Under the pieces are notes generated by a model. It made no database searches. It saw nothing but the letters and a program-made list of their open reading frames with translations, and had not been told where the DNA came from. Positions 7,480 to 15,616 of a DNA stretch of 64,000 bases are shown here, in pieces (positions within the stretch are counted from its first letter, which is position 1; every line of letters starts with the position of its first letter). Source of the stretch: JBNLBS01 sp050303415 (lineage in GTDB: Bacteria; Pseudomonadota; Gammaproteobacteria; Methylococcales; Methylomonadaceae); the NCBI GenBank assembly GCA_050303415.1, contig JBNLBS010000018.1, positions 20,547 to 84,546 of the forward strand, in the 5' to 3' direction. The position numbers and the translations under genes are program-made.

Positions 7480-8702
7480 TATGATGGACTGCCTCCGGCA
7501 GCAGAGAACATGGCGACCAGAAAAGCGGCATAAACCAGGCCGACAATACCGCCGACAAACACTGTCATAATCGGGGCAATCATCCCGGTTAATCGGGCAA
7601 CAGCCTGTTGCAGCAGTTCATCGTGATACGCGGTCATTTCCACCAAGATATTGTCCAGGGTGCCGGAGCTTTCCCCGACCCGTATCATTTGCAAAAGCAA
7701 GGGCATATAACCGGAGTCATTTTCCAGTGGCTCAATTAACGAGGAGCCTTGCATTACCCGTTCACGGGTGATTCCTATTTTACTGGCCATAAATTTGTTG
7801 TTATGAAGCTTTTCCATGGTTTCCAGTGCATCGACAATGACCACGCCGCTGCGTAACAATAGCCCCATGGCACGGGCAAATAGAACCGTGCCGGACAAAC
7901 GCAGGACATAACCAAAAAGAGGCAGGCGGAGAGAGATTCTGTCCATCCACCAGCGAGAGACTGGAAAGTTATAAAGTAAAATAAACGCCGCACTCAGCAG
8001 GGTGAAAAAAATGCCTATCGTCAGGCCATTGGCAACAAACCAGTCGGAGACGTCGATCAAAGCCTGGGTCAGAGGTGGCATCGGTTTACCCATAATTAAC
8101 AGCAGTTTTTTAATTTCCGGGATAATGCTGGTTAGCATATAAACCACCAGGCCGATGGCAAACAGCAGGGTAAAGGCAGGATAACGCAGGGCGGAGATAA
8201 TTTGTTTTCTCAGTTTTCGGCTGGCTTTCATTTCTTCGGATGCCTGATCCATAACAATATTTAAATGCCCGGTTTGCTCACCGACCCGGATCAACTGAAT
8301 GGTATAGTTGCTGAAAATTTTGTGCTGGGTTAAGGCATCGGTAAACGAACTTCCCTGTTGAATCCGTTTGGCTAAATCCTGCCAGGTGCTGCGAGCACCA
8401 ACCCGACAATGGCGTAAAGTCATATTTAACGCATCCAGCAGGCTGATACCGCTACGTAACATTACCGCAATCTGGTGAAATTCATGCTCAATATCTTCAC
8501 TGCTAATTGAGCGATAATCCAGCGGGTTGAGGCTGAATGACTGACCGGTATTGCTTTGGGTTTTTAATTCGGTGATTTGGAGCGGTAAAACCCCCTGACT
8601 GCGTAGCGTAGCAATGGCAGCCTCACGGGAAGGGCTTTCAATCGAGTCATTAATCTGTTGACCGTTTCTTTGTCGGGCGCTATAAGTAAAAACAGCCATC
8701 AT
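7479..8702 (-). CDS. mshG: MshG/PilC/GspF-like inner-membrane platform protein
   Basis: A 407-residue protein with two repeated GspF domains. Each has the conserved helical core seen in EFHQIAVMLRSGISLLDAL and LFARAMGLLLRSGVVIVDAL, with hydrophobic helices near residues 170-192, 222-242 and 378-400. GspF/PilC proteins form the inner-membrane platform that couples the assembly ATPase to pilin polymerisation. The first domain is preceded by an N-terminal FTYSARQRNGQ motif typical of the family. It follows the ATPase gene after 2 bp and is coupled to the MshK-like gene. Length and domain layout are normal. Confidence 0.93.
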   Translation of the reverse strand: MMAVFTYSARQRNGQQINDSIESPSREAAIATLRSQGVLPLQITELKTQSNTGQSFSLNPLDYRSISSEDIEHEFHQIAVMLRSGISLLDALNMTLRHCRVGARSTWQDLAKRIQQGSSFTDALTQHKIFSNYTIQLIRVGEQTGHLNIVMDQASEEMKASRKLRKQIISALRYPAFTLLFAIGLVVYMLTSIIPEIKKLLLIMGKPMPPLTQALIDVSDWFVANGLTIGIFFTLLSAAFILLYNFPVSRWWMDRISLRLPLFGYVLRLSGTVLFARAMGLLLRSGVVIVDALETMEKLHNNKFMASKIGITRERVMQGSSLIEPLENDSGYMPLLLQMIRVGESSGTLDNILVEMTAYHDELLQQAVARLTGMIAPIMTVFVGGIVGLVYAAFLVAMFSAAGGSPS

Positions 8703-8704
8703 GA

Positions 8705-10501
8705 TTACCAGGAAGAGGCAATTTGAATAACCTCTGAAATAGAGGTATCGCCGTGTAATAATTTATCAATCGCATCATCCAGCAGGCTTTTAACACCGGA
8801 CTGGCGCATTTTATCCACCAGCTGGGATTCGCCTTCACCTTCAGCAACCGACCGTGCCCATTCTTCGTTTAATTCCAGCATTTCATATAAACCTATCCGT
8901 CCGGAATAACCTTTGCCGCCACAGTAAATACACCCGCAAGGATCATATATTTTTTGTTGGGCAAGTTCAGGACGGTTAATGCTGATCGCTTCCAGTTTGG
9001 TCATTGGCCGGGCAATTTTGCAATGCTTACATAAGCGGCGCAGCAAGCGCTGGGCGACAGCCAAGCGTAAAGCAGCGGCAACCAGGTAAGGTTCAACGCC
9101 CATATCCAACAGCCGGGTAACGGTGGCTGCAGCCGAGTTGGTATGCAGTGTGCCTAATACCATATGGCCGGTTAATGCGGCTTTAATGGCAATATCGGCG
9201 GTTTCTTTATCGCGTATCTCGCCTACCATGATGACATCCGGGTCATGACGTAAAATACTGCGTAACGCCTTGCTAAAACTTACCTTGTCATTACCATCCA
9301 CTTCACATTGAGCGACACCGGCAATTTCGTATTCAATCGGGTCTTCAATGGTAATGATGTTAACGCTGCGCTCATGCATTAACATGCGAATCGCTGCATA
9401 CAGGGTGGTGGTTTTACCGCTGCCGGTCGGGCCGGTCATGATCATCATGCCTTGGATTCGGCGCAGAAAAGTTTCGATCAGATGCTGATGCTGGAAGGTA
9501 AAACCCAGTTTGTTTAATGTCAGTGATTCAGTCTGTACTGCAAGTAAACGCATAGTCACCCGCTCACCGTATTTTGTCGGCAGGGTTGCAACACGCACAT
9601 CGATACGACGGTCTGCCGCACTAAACTGATGGGAAAATCGACCGTCCTGGGGGGAGCGCTTTTCGGCAATATCCAGGCCGGCCATCACTTTTAAGCGACT
9701 GATTAATTCGGCATATATATTAATGTTGATTGAGTTAAACACTTCCAGCTGGCCATCGGTACGAAAACGAATGGTGGCACCGTCAAAACCAGGGTCGATA
9801 TGAATATCCGATGCCTGGCGCATAAAGGCGGCGTATAACAGATCATCGCCCAAATTAACCGCTGAATCCTGAGATTCATTGGCTGCCGTATTGGGTAAAG
9901 CCTGAATCTTTTGCCCTTGAGCGCTGCCATAGACTTGTCTTAATTTGGCCTCCAGCTGAAGAGCAGGGGTACGCCAAATTTTTATCTCGGTTTTAACAAA
10001 TCGCTCCAGTAATTTAACGGTTTGATGATTTTCCGGGGCGCTGCAGGCGATATGCGTGACATTATCCTGTAATAAGAATGGCAGTACTTTCTGCCGCATC
10101 GCGATATTGGCGGGCAACTTCAATGCGCAGGTCGGGCACACCTTGACATCATCAATTTGTAATTCATGATTATCGGGAGCAAAGCCTATATGATCTATAT
10201 ATCGAATACCAAAGTGCAGATTTTCATCAAAGTTTTGCAGCCAGCATACTTCAGCCATGCGTGTAAAACTGCGGTTTTGGGCTTCAATATGTAAAGTCAT
10301 GGTTGCTTTTTCCGTAATCCAGTGATCGCTGTTAGTAATCACCAGACAGGCTCCATTGCTATTCATATCAATGACCTGGGCATGAATAATGGAATCCATA
10401 TCCTGAAAAATAAGAGCATTCCAACCGGAAACGGTTTGCCGTTCATCGGAACGCTGCTCATTATTGGGTGCTTTTTTTAAATCCACAGTGTTAACAGCCA
10501 T
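8705..10501 (-). CDS. mshE: MshE/PilB-type pilus assembly ATPase with N-terminal PilZ domain
   Basis: A 598-residue GspE-superfamily ATPase that drives pilus extension. The C-terminal motor is complete: Asp box, Walker A GPTGSGKT at 357-364, Walker B DPDVIMVGEIRD around 420-431, and a zinc-binding Cys set (CKHC near 491-494, CGCIYC near 522-527). The first ~105 residues look like a PilZ domain, with RSDER (17-21) and DMNSNG (45-50) matching the RxxxR and [DN]xSxxG c-di-GMP motifs, with N in place of S. A middle domain (110-200) with CPTC may correspond to the usual GspE N-terminal module. Classical MshE binds c-di-GMP through its MshEN domain; a PilZ head is unusual and suggests direct c-di-GMP control. 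The start overlaps the MshJ-like gene by 25 bp. Confidence 0.9.
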   Translation of the reverse strand: MAVNTVDLKKAPNNEQRSDERQTVSGWNALIFQDMDSIIHAQVIDMNSNGACLVITNSDHWITEKATMTLHIEAQNRSFTRMAEVCWLQNFDENLHFGIRYIDHIGFAPDNHELQIDDVKVCPTCALKLPANIAMRQKVLPFLLQDNVTHIACSAPENHQTVKLLERFVKTEIKIWRTPALQLEAKLRQVYGSAQGQKIQALPNTAANESQDSAVNLGDDLLYAAFMRQASDIHIDPGFDGATIRFRTDGQLEVFNSININIYAELISRLKVMAGLDIAEKRSPQDGRFSHQFSAADRRIDVRVATLPTKYGERVTMRLLAVQTESLTLNKLGFTFQHQHLIETFLRRIQGMMIMTGPTGSGKTTTLYAAIRMLMHERSVNIITIEDPIEYEIAGVAQCEVDGNDKVSFSKALRSILRHDPDVIMVGEIRDKETADIAIKAALTGHMVLGTLHTNSAAATVTRLLDMGVEPYLVAAALRLAVAQRLLRRLCKHCKIARPMTKLEAISINRPELAQQKIYDPCGCIYCGGKGYSGRIGLYEMLELNEEWARSVAEGEGESQLVDKMRQSGVKSLLDDAIDKLLHGDTSISEVIQIASSW

Positions 10502-11100
10502 TTTTTCAAACCTGTATTCTCCTGCCCATAACCGTCAAGGTGGGTCATGGTTAAAAAGACCGGTAGTGCTTTTACACCGTTTTTAGATAAATGCGATAAC
10601 ATTGCATAAACATCCAGGTAACGGCCGACAAATGTGATTTGTTGCAGCGTTATGGTCTTTTCTGTTTGTAAGGAATCGTGTAACCAGTTTCTGATATCCT
10701 CAATGGAACTCGGCAAATCGCCGGTTTTTGAATCGCTCAATACAGCGTCTTCAGTGATGCGTAAATGATGTTGGGCAAAAATGTCGGCAATCTGTTCCAC
10801 GGTTTCATTACTGTTGCTTTTACCGTAAAGAAATCCGGCTTTTTCCGATAGACTGTTCTGAGTTTCGGTATCCAGGGTTTTTAGTTTAACCAGTTCATTT
10901 TGCAAACTGTTTTTCTGGCTTTGTAAGCCCGGCATAGCCGCTGAAGAAATACCCCGCTGCATCAGTTTGATATAGGCCTCTTCGGCTTTCTTGGCTTTGT
11001 CGCTAACAATATTGCTGATAAAAACAAAATAAATGACAGAGATGACCAAACCCGGCAATACCCTCTTCAGCCATTGTTCGCGTTGTTGCTCAGGTGTCAT
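10477..11100 (-). CDS. Pilus assembly protein, MshJ/PilO-like
   Basis: A 207-residue bitopic membrane protein. A short cytoplasmic start (MTPEQQREQW) precedes a transmembrane helix at residues ~13-30. A coiled-coil region with many Lys/Glu/Gln follows, then a mixed alpha/beta domain. This is the layout of MshJ, PilO and GspM, which pair with the PilN-like partner to align the inner-membrane platform. It overlaps the upstream MshI-like gene by 4 bp and the downstream ATPase gene by 25 bp, so all three are translationally coupled. Identification rests on topology and position more than on sequence motifs. Confidence 0.7.
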   Translation of the reverse strand: MTPEQQREQWLKRVLPGLVISVIYFVFISNIVSDKAKKAEEAYIKLMQRGISSAAMPGLQSQKNSLQNELVKLKTLDTETQNSLSEKAGFLYGKSNSNETVEQIADIFAQHHLRITEDAVLSDSKTGDLPSSIEDIRNWLHDSLQTEKTITLQQITFVGRYLDVYAMLSHLSKNGVKALPVFLTMTHLDGYGQENTGLKKWLLTLWI

Positions 11101-12482
11101 GATTGTTTTTCCTTAAGACTAAAACCGGGAATGCCTTCATCAATCAGGGTAATCTCAAAAGACCAGGGGCCGCCCCCGTCAAACAGTTTCATATCTTTTT
11201 TAACCGGGGCTTGCACGTGCCAGTTGAGATTAGGCAGGTTGTTTTGCAGATATACCGCCAGTTGATTCGCCAACAGCGGTTCTAATGTAACGCCGTTAAT
11301 GACCAGGTTGTTTTTACTGTTTTCAATGGTCTCAATGATCAGGTTAGGGTCCCGTCCCAATGCCAGTGCTTTTAAAAGTTTTGCCGGGCGTTGTTGAAGA
11401 TTGACGATTGTTTCAGGAATACGCTCGGCGTCGTTTTGTAATTTATCCAGTTTTTTTTGCAAACTGTCCTTTTGCCCGCGGCTATCGGTAATTTGTTTGC
11501 GTATGCCCTTCATTGACTGGTCAATCTTGGTCAGCCTGTCAACTTCAAACTGATAATGATTAGACTGAGAGATAAACCATCCGGCATGCAGTAAACATAA
11601 TGCCAGTGCTCCAACGCCGGTGCCTGCCATCCACATCATATCCGGATTGTATGAGCCGGCGGGTTTGATGATGGGAACAGAAGGATTTTTATCCGTAATC
11701 AGGCATTGAGACCATAAACCAAGCCACAAAATCAGGTCATGGTCTCTGTTTAAATGATATTGATTCCGGGTCTCCGGCAGTACTTCCAGTTTATTGTTAA
11801 ATAAAGCTTCGGACAGGGTCGAGTCAGGAAAATCCATGAGCCATTGCTCAAGTTCGTTTTGCCAATGATGATTGTCAAAGGAAAAAGCCTGCATAGTCAG
11901 GTCATCTTCCTTTTGAGACAGTGCATAGAGTTGATTGGGCCAGGCCTCAAGTCTCAGCCAGTCGAAATCTTCAGGCGCATTAAGCGGCATTGGCAAGCCA
12001 CCCGGATAAAGCAAACCGGCCAGTTTACTTTTGCATTTCTTAAGCGCTTTAACGGTATCATCCAAAGATAACTGGTCAATCTGTGTTAACCAGTATTCAC
12101 TCATATCATCCTCATTTCTGAGTAACTGAAAAGCCGTCCGGCTGTCCATAGAGGATTGCCCGGTTATGCCTTCCAGTTCAAATTCCAATGCCTGCAACAG
12201 CATTTCATCATCCACGCCTTGTACCTGCATGGTGGGCAGACTAAGTAAATGGGCCGGCAGGCGTAAAAACAACAGCCAGGTTTTTGCCCCAAAAGGCGGG
12301 GACTGTTCACTGATTTTAAGGATGGTTTTGGCCAGTCGGGTCGGGTCTTCGCAGCCTTGTTCAATCGTTTCCAGCTCGGAAATCAGCACGCCCTTACGAT
12401 CCGCATCAATACGAAAGGTTTTGACCTCGGTGATAAACAGCAAGGTATAGGCGGGACGTTTTTTAAAACCGGAAAACTTCAT
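11097..12482 (-). CDS. Pilus assembly protein, MshI/PilM-PilN-like (GspL-like)
   Basis: A 461-residue protein with a cytoplasmic N-terminal region of about 280 residues, one transmembrane helix near 283-303, and a coiled coil followed by a periplasmic domain ending in NLNWHVQAPVKKD and IPGFSLKEKQS. This is the layout of MshI, which combines PilM- and PilN-like parts, and of GspL. Such proteins connect the assembly ATPase to the periplasmic platform. It is the first gene after the hairpin-rich spacer that separates it from the pilin. Motifs are weak, so the assignment is supported mainly by operon order. Confidence 0.75.
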   Translation of the reverse strand: MKFSGFKKRPAYTLLFITEVKTFRIDADRKGVLISELETIEQGCEDPTRLAKTILKISEQSPPFGAKTWLLFLRLPAHLLSLPTMQVQGVDDEMLLQALEFELEGITGQSSMDSRTAFQLLRNEDDMSEYWLTQIDQLSLDDTVKALKKCKSKLAGLLYPGGLPMPLNAPEDFDWLRLEAWPNQLYALSQKEDDLTMQAFSFDNHHWQNELEQWLMDFPDSTLSEALFNNKLEVLPETRNQYHLNRDHDLILWLGLWSQCLITDKNPSVPIIKPAGSYNPDMMWMAGTGVGALALCLLHAGWFISQSNHYQFEVDRLTKIDQSMKGIRKQITDSRGQKDSLQKKLDKLQNDAERIPETIVNLQQRPAKLLKALALGRDPNLIIETIENSKNNLVINGVTLEPLLANQLAVYLQNNLPNLNWHVQAPVKKDMKLFDGGGPWSFEITLIDEGIPGFSLKEKQS

Positions 12483-12628
12483 GGTCAGGGGCTTGATTAA
12501 TACGTGGACGAGTTAACGCTCTATAAATAAGGAAAGAATCATGTCTTTGTTATTTCTTTTGAATAACAATTTTATTGTTGTTTTAGTTAAAATCTTTCTA
12601 CCTGTACTCTCTGTCAATATTCATCGTA

Positions 12629-12649
12629 GAGACGCAATGCTTGCGTCTC
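12629..12649. repeat. REP-like palindrome, copy 2
   Basis: An inverted repeat GAGACGCAA / TTGCGTCTC around TGC, identical in core to 2027-2049. A shorter relative, AGACGCG / CGCGTCT, lies at 12717-12735. Both sit in the spacer upstream of the MshI-like gene. Confidence 0.75.
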
Positions 12650-12716
12650 GGTGTTTGTTCCGTCCGTTGTCACTCCTTGTAGCTCTTGCCATATTAGCCC
12701 TTTATGCCTTTGTTTT

Positions 12717-12735
12717 AGACGCGGGCATCGCGTCT
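12717..12735. repeat. REP-like palindrome, divergent copy
   Basis: AGACGCG / CGCGTCT around a 5-nt loop, followed by CTACGCAGAC. It appears to be a degenerate, inverted partner of the copy at 12629-12649. Confidence 0.5.
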
Positions 12736-12768
12736 CTACGCAGACAAAACCAGTGCCGGTAAAACACC

Positions 12769-12959
12769 TATACCGCTGCACTCTGATAAGAAAATGCAGC
12801 GGTATAAGGGGGAGCCGGGGTGAGATTAACCGGCTCCGGTCTTAGTTATTAAATAAGTCCTTTTGCTATAAAACGCTCCTTGTTTGATCTAACCAAACCC
12901 CGTTCATGAGAGGGGAAGGGGTTTGGTTGGATTGGGTTAGCAACGCATTTTGTTGCTAA
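12769..12959 (-). terminator. Four-hairpin cluster between pilin and downstream pilus genes
   Basis: Four inverted repeats lie in series: TATACCGCTGCA/TGCAGCGGTATA (12769-12806), GGAGCCGG/CCGGCTCC (12811-12837), AACCAAACCCC/GGGGTTTGGTT (12891-12928) and TTAGCAAC/GTTGCTAA (12937-12959). They lie just after the pilin stop on the minus strand and before the MshI-like gene. They could end most pilin transcripts or stabilise the pilin mRNA 3' end, letting the pilin be expressed far above the assembly genes. No other gene was found in 12483-12983. Confidence 0.6.
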
Positions 12960-12983
12960 TGAGTTAGTAGTTACTTATCTGGG

Positions 12984-13898
12984 TTAGTTAGCCGCTATAT
13001 TTTCCCATGTATGCGCTAAGCTATGGCTAGTGCCCCACAAGTGGCCAGCCATTGAACCCATTGCCATAGCAGTACCAACAAATTTGGCTGCTTCCATACC
13101 GGCGGCACAACCTTTGTTAGTGCCGGCAACACCTGCTACAGCAGCGTTTGTTTTATCAACTTGGAATACAGCAACGAAACGGTTGTATTTAAGAGCCGGT
13201 CCCATATTGCCTTGCTGGGCGAAATGTACTGGTGCTGTGTTCATTGTTGTTCCGATTAATTCAGACTGATCGCCAATACCAAATACTACATAGTCATAAC
13301 AAGTTGAATCAAAGTTATCTTGAGGACGCTCAAAAGCTTCAGCTAAATGCTGTTCAACAGTTGTAATGCCAGCACTCGGTGTTGCTGAAACTGTTGCTAA
13401 TACGTGTGCCGCACCATCATTTAAAGTTACTTGACCACCAGTAACAGAAGCAAAAGTTGCGTTGTCTGTATCAGGGTTGTTGTAGTAAATATCCGTAATA
13501 CCCGCAGCAGCTAAGGAATTTGCAACCATAGTTGTGGCACCGGCAGTACCTGTATCAGCTGTAGTGGTGCCGAAAAAAGCTGGAGCCATCATTTTACAAT
13601 ATACTGTGTCTACCGCTGCTGTAGTACATGTAGCATCTGTTGCAGCTGCTGTTCCAGCTGCGCCATTAATTAATGCTTCCATACGATTTGGATAACGCAT
13701 TTTTTCAGTTAAAAAACGTTGAACATTGTTATCCAGAGCCGCACCATTAAAAGTACCGGTGCTGTCATGCGTTTTACCGACAAAACCCGATACATAAGGA
13801 ATCAATAAGCCGGCCAGACCAACCAAAACCAATAGTACAACGGTTAATTCGATTAATGTCATACCCGCCTGGCGAGCCATGTTGTTATAATGCTTCAT
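12984..13898 (-). CDS. Large type IV prepilin (MshA-like major pilin candidate)
   Basis: A 304-residue prepilin. The leader is 12 residues ending in Gly, followed by Met+1 and Glu+5 (AGMTLIELTVVLLVL). This is the canonical prepilin peptidase site and N-terminal hydrophobic helix. The rest is a Thr/Ala/Gly-rich globular region with several Cys residues. Standard type IVa/MSHA pilins are about 150-180 residues, so this one is nearly twice as long. It is preceded by AGGAGA and by a sigma-54 promoter some 190 bp upstream. As the only prepilin in the cluster it is the best candidate for the structural subunit. No prepilin peptidase or minor pilins are in this window. Confidence 0.88.
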   Translation of the reverse strand: MKHYNNMARQAGMTLIELTVVLLVLVGLAGLLIPYVSGFVGKTHDSTGTFNGAALDNNVQRFLTEKMRYPNRMEALINGAAGTAAATDATCTTAAVDTVYCKMMAPAFFGTTTADTGTAGATTMVANSLAAAGITDIYYNNPDTDNATFASVTGGQVTLNDGAAHVLATVSATPSAGITTVEQHLAEAFERPQDNFDSTCYDYVVFGIGDQSELIGTTMNTAPVHFAQQGNMGPALKYNRFVAVFQVDKTNAAVAGVAGTNKGCAAGMEAAKFVGTAMAMGSMAGHLWGTSHSLAHTWENIAAN

Positions 13899-13992
13899 AT
13901 AGGGTTTCTCCTATTTTATTGTTAGTCATAGTGTTTTTGTCACACTAACTTAAAGTCACTGCCGGGTTGATTTGACGGTCGTTCAGCAGTGG

Positions 13993-14010
13993 GGGAGAAG
14001 CCCTTCTCCC
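13993..14010. repeat. Hairpin in the pilin 5' untranslated region
   Basis: GGGAGAAG / CTTCTCCC with a 2-nt spacer, about 95 bp upstream of the pilin start and inside the predicted leader. It could stabilise the mRNA or affect translation. Confidence 0.5.
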
Positions 14011-14090
14011 ATACTCGTTGCTTCCCTGCCTTAGCCTTCCAGCTAATTTAATCCTTAAAACGAGTAAACTTGTTAGCTTGTTATAGATAT

Positions 14091-14106
14091 AGCAAGCGCT
14101 GTGCCA
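14091..14106 (-). promoter_or_regulatory. Sigma-54 promoter of the pilin gene
   Basis: On the minus strand the sequence reads TGGCACAGCGCTTGCT. This matches the RpoN consensus (TGGCAC-R-N4-TTGCW) at every position, with the GG and GC elements correctly spaced. The predicted start is near 14080, giving a leader of about 180 nt to the pilin ATG. Pilin genes under PilR/RpoN control in Pseudomonas use the same arrangement. No activator gene is adjacent. Confidence 0.8.
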
Positions 14107-14266
14107 GTTCTATATCTTCATGAAATTAAAGGAATATATTCTATTTTATGAAGAAAGCGTGATGGTGCTCCCAAAAAAGTGTGTGATATGCCGCACTTAG
14201 TAGGTTATTTGCCATATTTTAATACGCTAATATTCTATACAGGTAGCATTGCATTATTTTTGTGAT

Positions 14267-14292
14267 ACCGGATCATTTTTTATCGATCCGGT
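14267..14292. repeat. Inverted repeat ACCGGATC/GATCCGGT
   Basis: An 8-bp perfect stem with a 10-nt loop in the long spacer (13899-14790) upstream of the pilin promoter. It may be an activator site or a terminator-like hairpin; its role is unclear. Confidence 0.4.
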
Positions 14293-14593
14293 GTTTCGTG
14301 TTTATGTCAGCAATAGGATCAACCTAATCCAGGTGGGATCTTTTTGATGATGAAATGTATTTATCAAGGATCGGCGCGATTGTCATAAAGGCATGGCATA
14401 TGACATCCGATATACGGCCTGATATGAATTTGAAACCAGGTGAATTGCGGTATTGACAGATTATCTTTATGCCATTGTTATGATAGGCGGCAGTGAATGT
14501 ATCTTCTATTATTCGTAAATGAAGAGTTTTTTGGGAGGCTGTCTAATATAGGGAATCATCCTTTGAATAGGAGAAAGGATAAATAGTAATCAG

Positions 14594-14628
14594 CAGCATA
14601 GAGACTCGATGTTCGTGTCTCTATGCTG
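14594..14628. repeat. REP-like palindrome, third family member
   Basis: CAGCATAGAGAC / GTCTCTATGCTG, a 12-bp perfect stem. The loop carries TCGATGTTCGT, echoing the GAGACGCAATGCTTGCGTCTC core of the copies at 2027 and 12629. Confidence 0.65.
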
Positions 14629-14675
14629 TGGTATGGATATTGTGTGACTCTTCAGATTGGGTAGCTATAGAGACT

Positions 14676-14758
14676 AAGGCGGAATGGAGAGGACAACGAA
14701 ATATCACTTTTTATTGTTGTTGTTAAAGATACTTTGTTGCCCTCTCCATTCCGCCCTA
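14676..14758 (-). terminator. Long inverted repeat after the carbonic anhydrase gene
   Basis: Arms of about 30 nt (14676-14705 and 14728-14758) pair with few mismatches: GGCGGAATGGAGAGG against CCTCTCCATTCCGCC, extending into CAACGAA/TTTGTTG. It lies 33 bp downstream of the carbonic anhydrase stop, where it could act as a terminator. The long, nearly perfect arms also fit a small mobile repeat. Confidence 0.55.
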
Positions 14759-14790
14759 ATGCATTAAAGCTTATGGCTAAAAGGAAGTTA

Positions 14791-15372
14791 TTAGCTTGCT
14801 TTACCGGCTTCTGTCGCTTCGGTGACTTCAACCAGGCGACCGGATTTGCAGTCGTAGATATAGCCGTAAACCGGAATATCGGATGGAACCAATGGATGAT
14901 TTTTTATACGTTGTACATCTTCCAGAACACTTTCTTGCTGATCTTTAATGGTCAGCCATGAAATATGTTTGGCTTCCGGAGAGCCGGGGCCTTCACAGCA
15001 GTCATGCCAGCCGTCGGCTTCTATACTGGCGGTTTTTAAACTGCTGGAGAGTAAATCGCGCATGATTTCATCGGTAAACGTTTCCATGCCGCAGTCGGTA
15101 TGGTGAATAACAAACCATTCACGGGTACCTAACAGTTTATAAGAAATAACTAATGAACGAATCGCGTCATCACTGGCTCGGCCGCCAGCATTACGGATAA
15201 CATGGGCGTCACCTTCAGCGAGCCCGGCATACTTGGCAGGGTCCAAACGCGCATCCATGCAGGTTAATATGGCAAAATGTCTTCCCGGTGGCATGGGTAA
15301 ACTACCTTTGTCGCCAAAGTTATTTGCATAATCTCTGTTGGCCGCTAAAACTTCGTTAAGGATGTTACTCAT
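14791..15372 (-). CDS. Beta-class carbonic anhydrase
   Basis: A 193-residue cytoplasmic beta-carbonic anhydrase that interconverts CO2 and bicarbonate with a catalytic zinc. The ligands are visible as Cys38 in TCMDAR (with the Asp40-Arg42 dyad), His91 and Cys94 in HHTDCGM. The length and motifs match the short bacterial type. It stands alone, divergent from the LysR gene, and may supply bicarbonate to carboxylases. Whether the LysR regulator controls it is unknown. Confidence 0.93.
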   Translation of the reverse strand: MSNILNEVLAANRDYANNFGDKGSLPMPPGRHFAILTCMDARLDPAKYAGLAEGDAHVIRNAGGRASDDAIRSLVISYKLLGTREWFVIHHTDCGMETFTDEIMRDLLSSSLKTASIEADGWHDCCEGPGSPEAKHISWLTIKDQQESVLEDVQRIKNHPLVPSDIPVYGYIYDCKSGRLVEVTEATEAGKAS

Positions 15373-15616
15373 GTGTACCTCGACTGGTAAATTTGGAATA
15401 TTTTTTCGGGTTTTTGCGAAAACGATTGTAAGTAAGGGTTATTTATCGTTATCAATAAAGTTACGGAGTAAAAAAACCGTCAAGCCCTAACAGTAAACTG
15501 CTAAAGCCCGACGGCTTAAAACTATCTCCAAAGTGCAGTCTAGCGCAAGAAACAATAGTTTTAAATGGGGTAATAAATTTATACAATGTAAACTTAAGGT
15601 TTATAAAGGGTATGTT

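Noticed and set aside
12541..12762. Plus-strand 73-codon frame upstream of the MshI-like gene
   Set aside because: It runs through the palindromic repeats and lacks a family match or good ribosome binding site.
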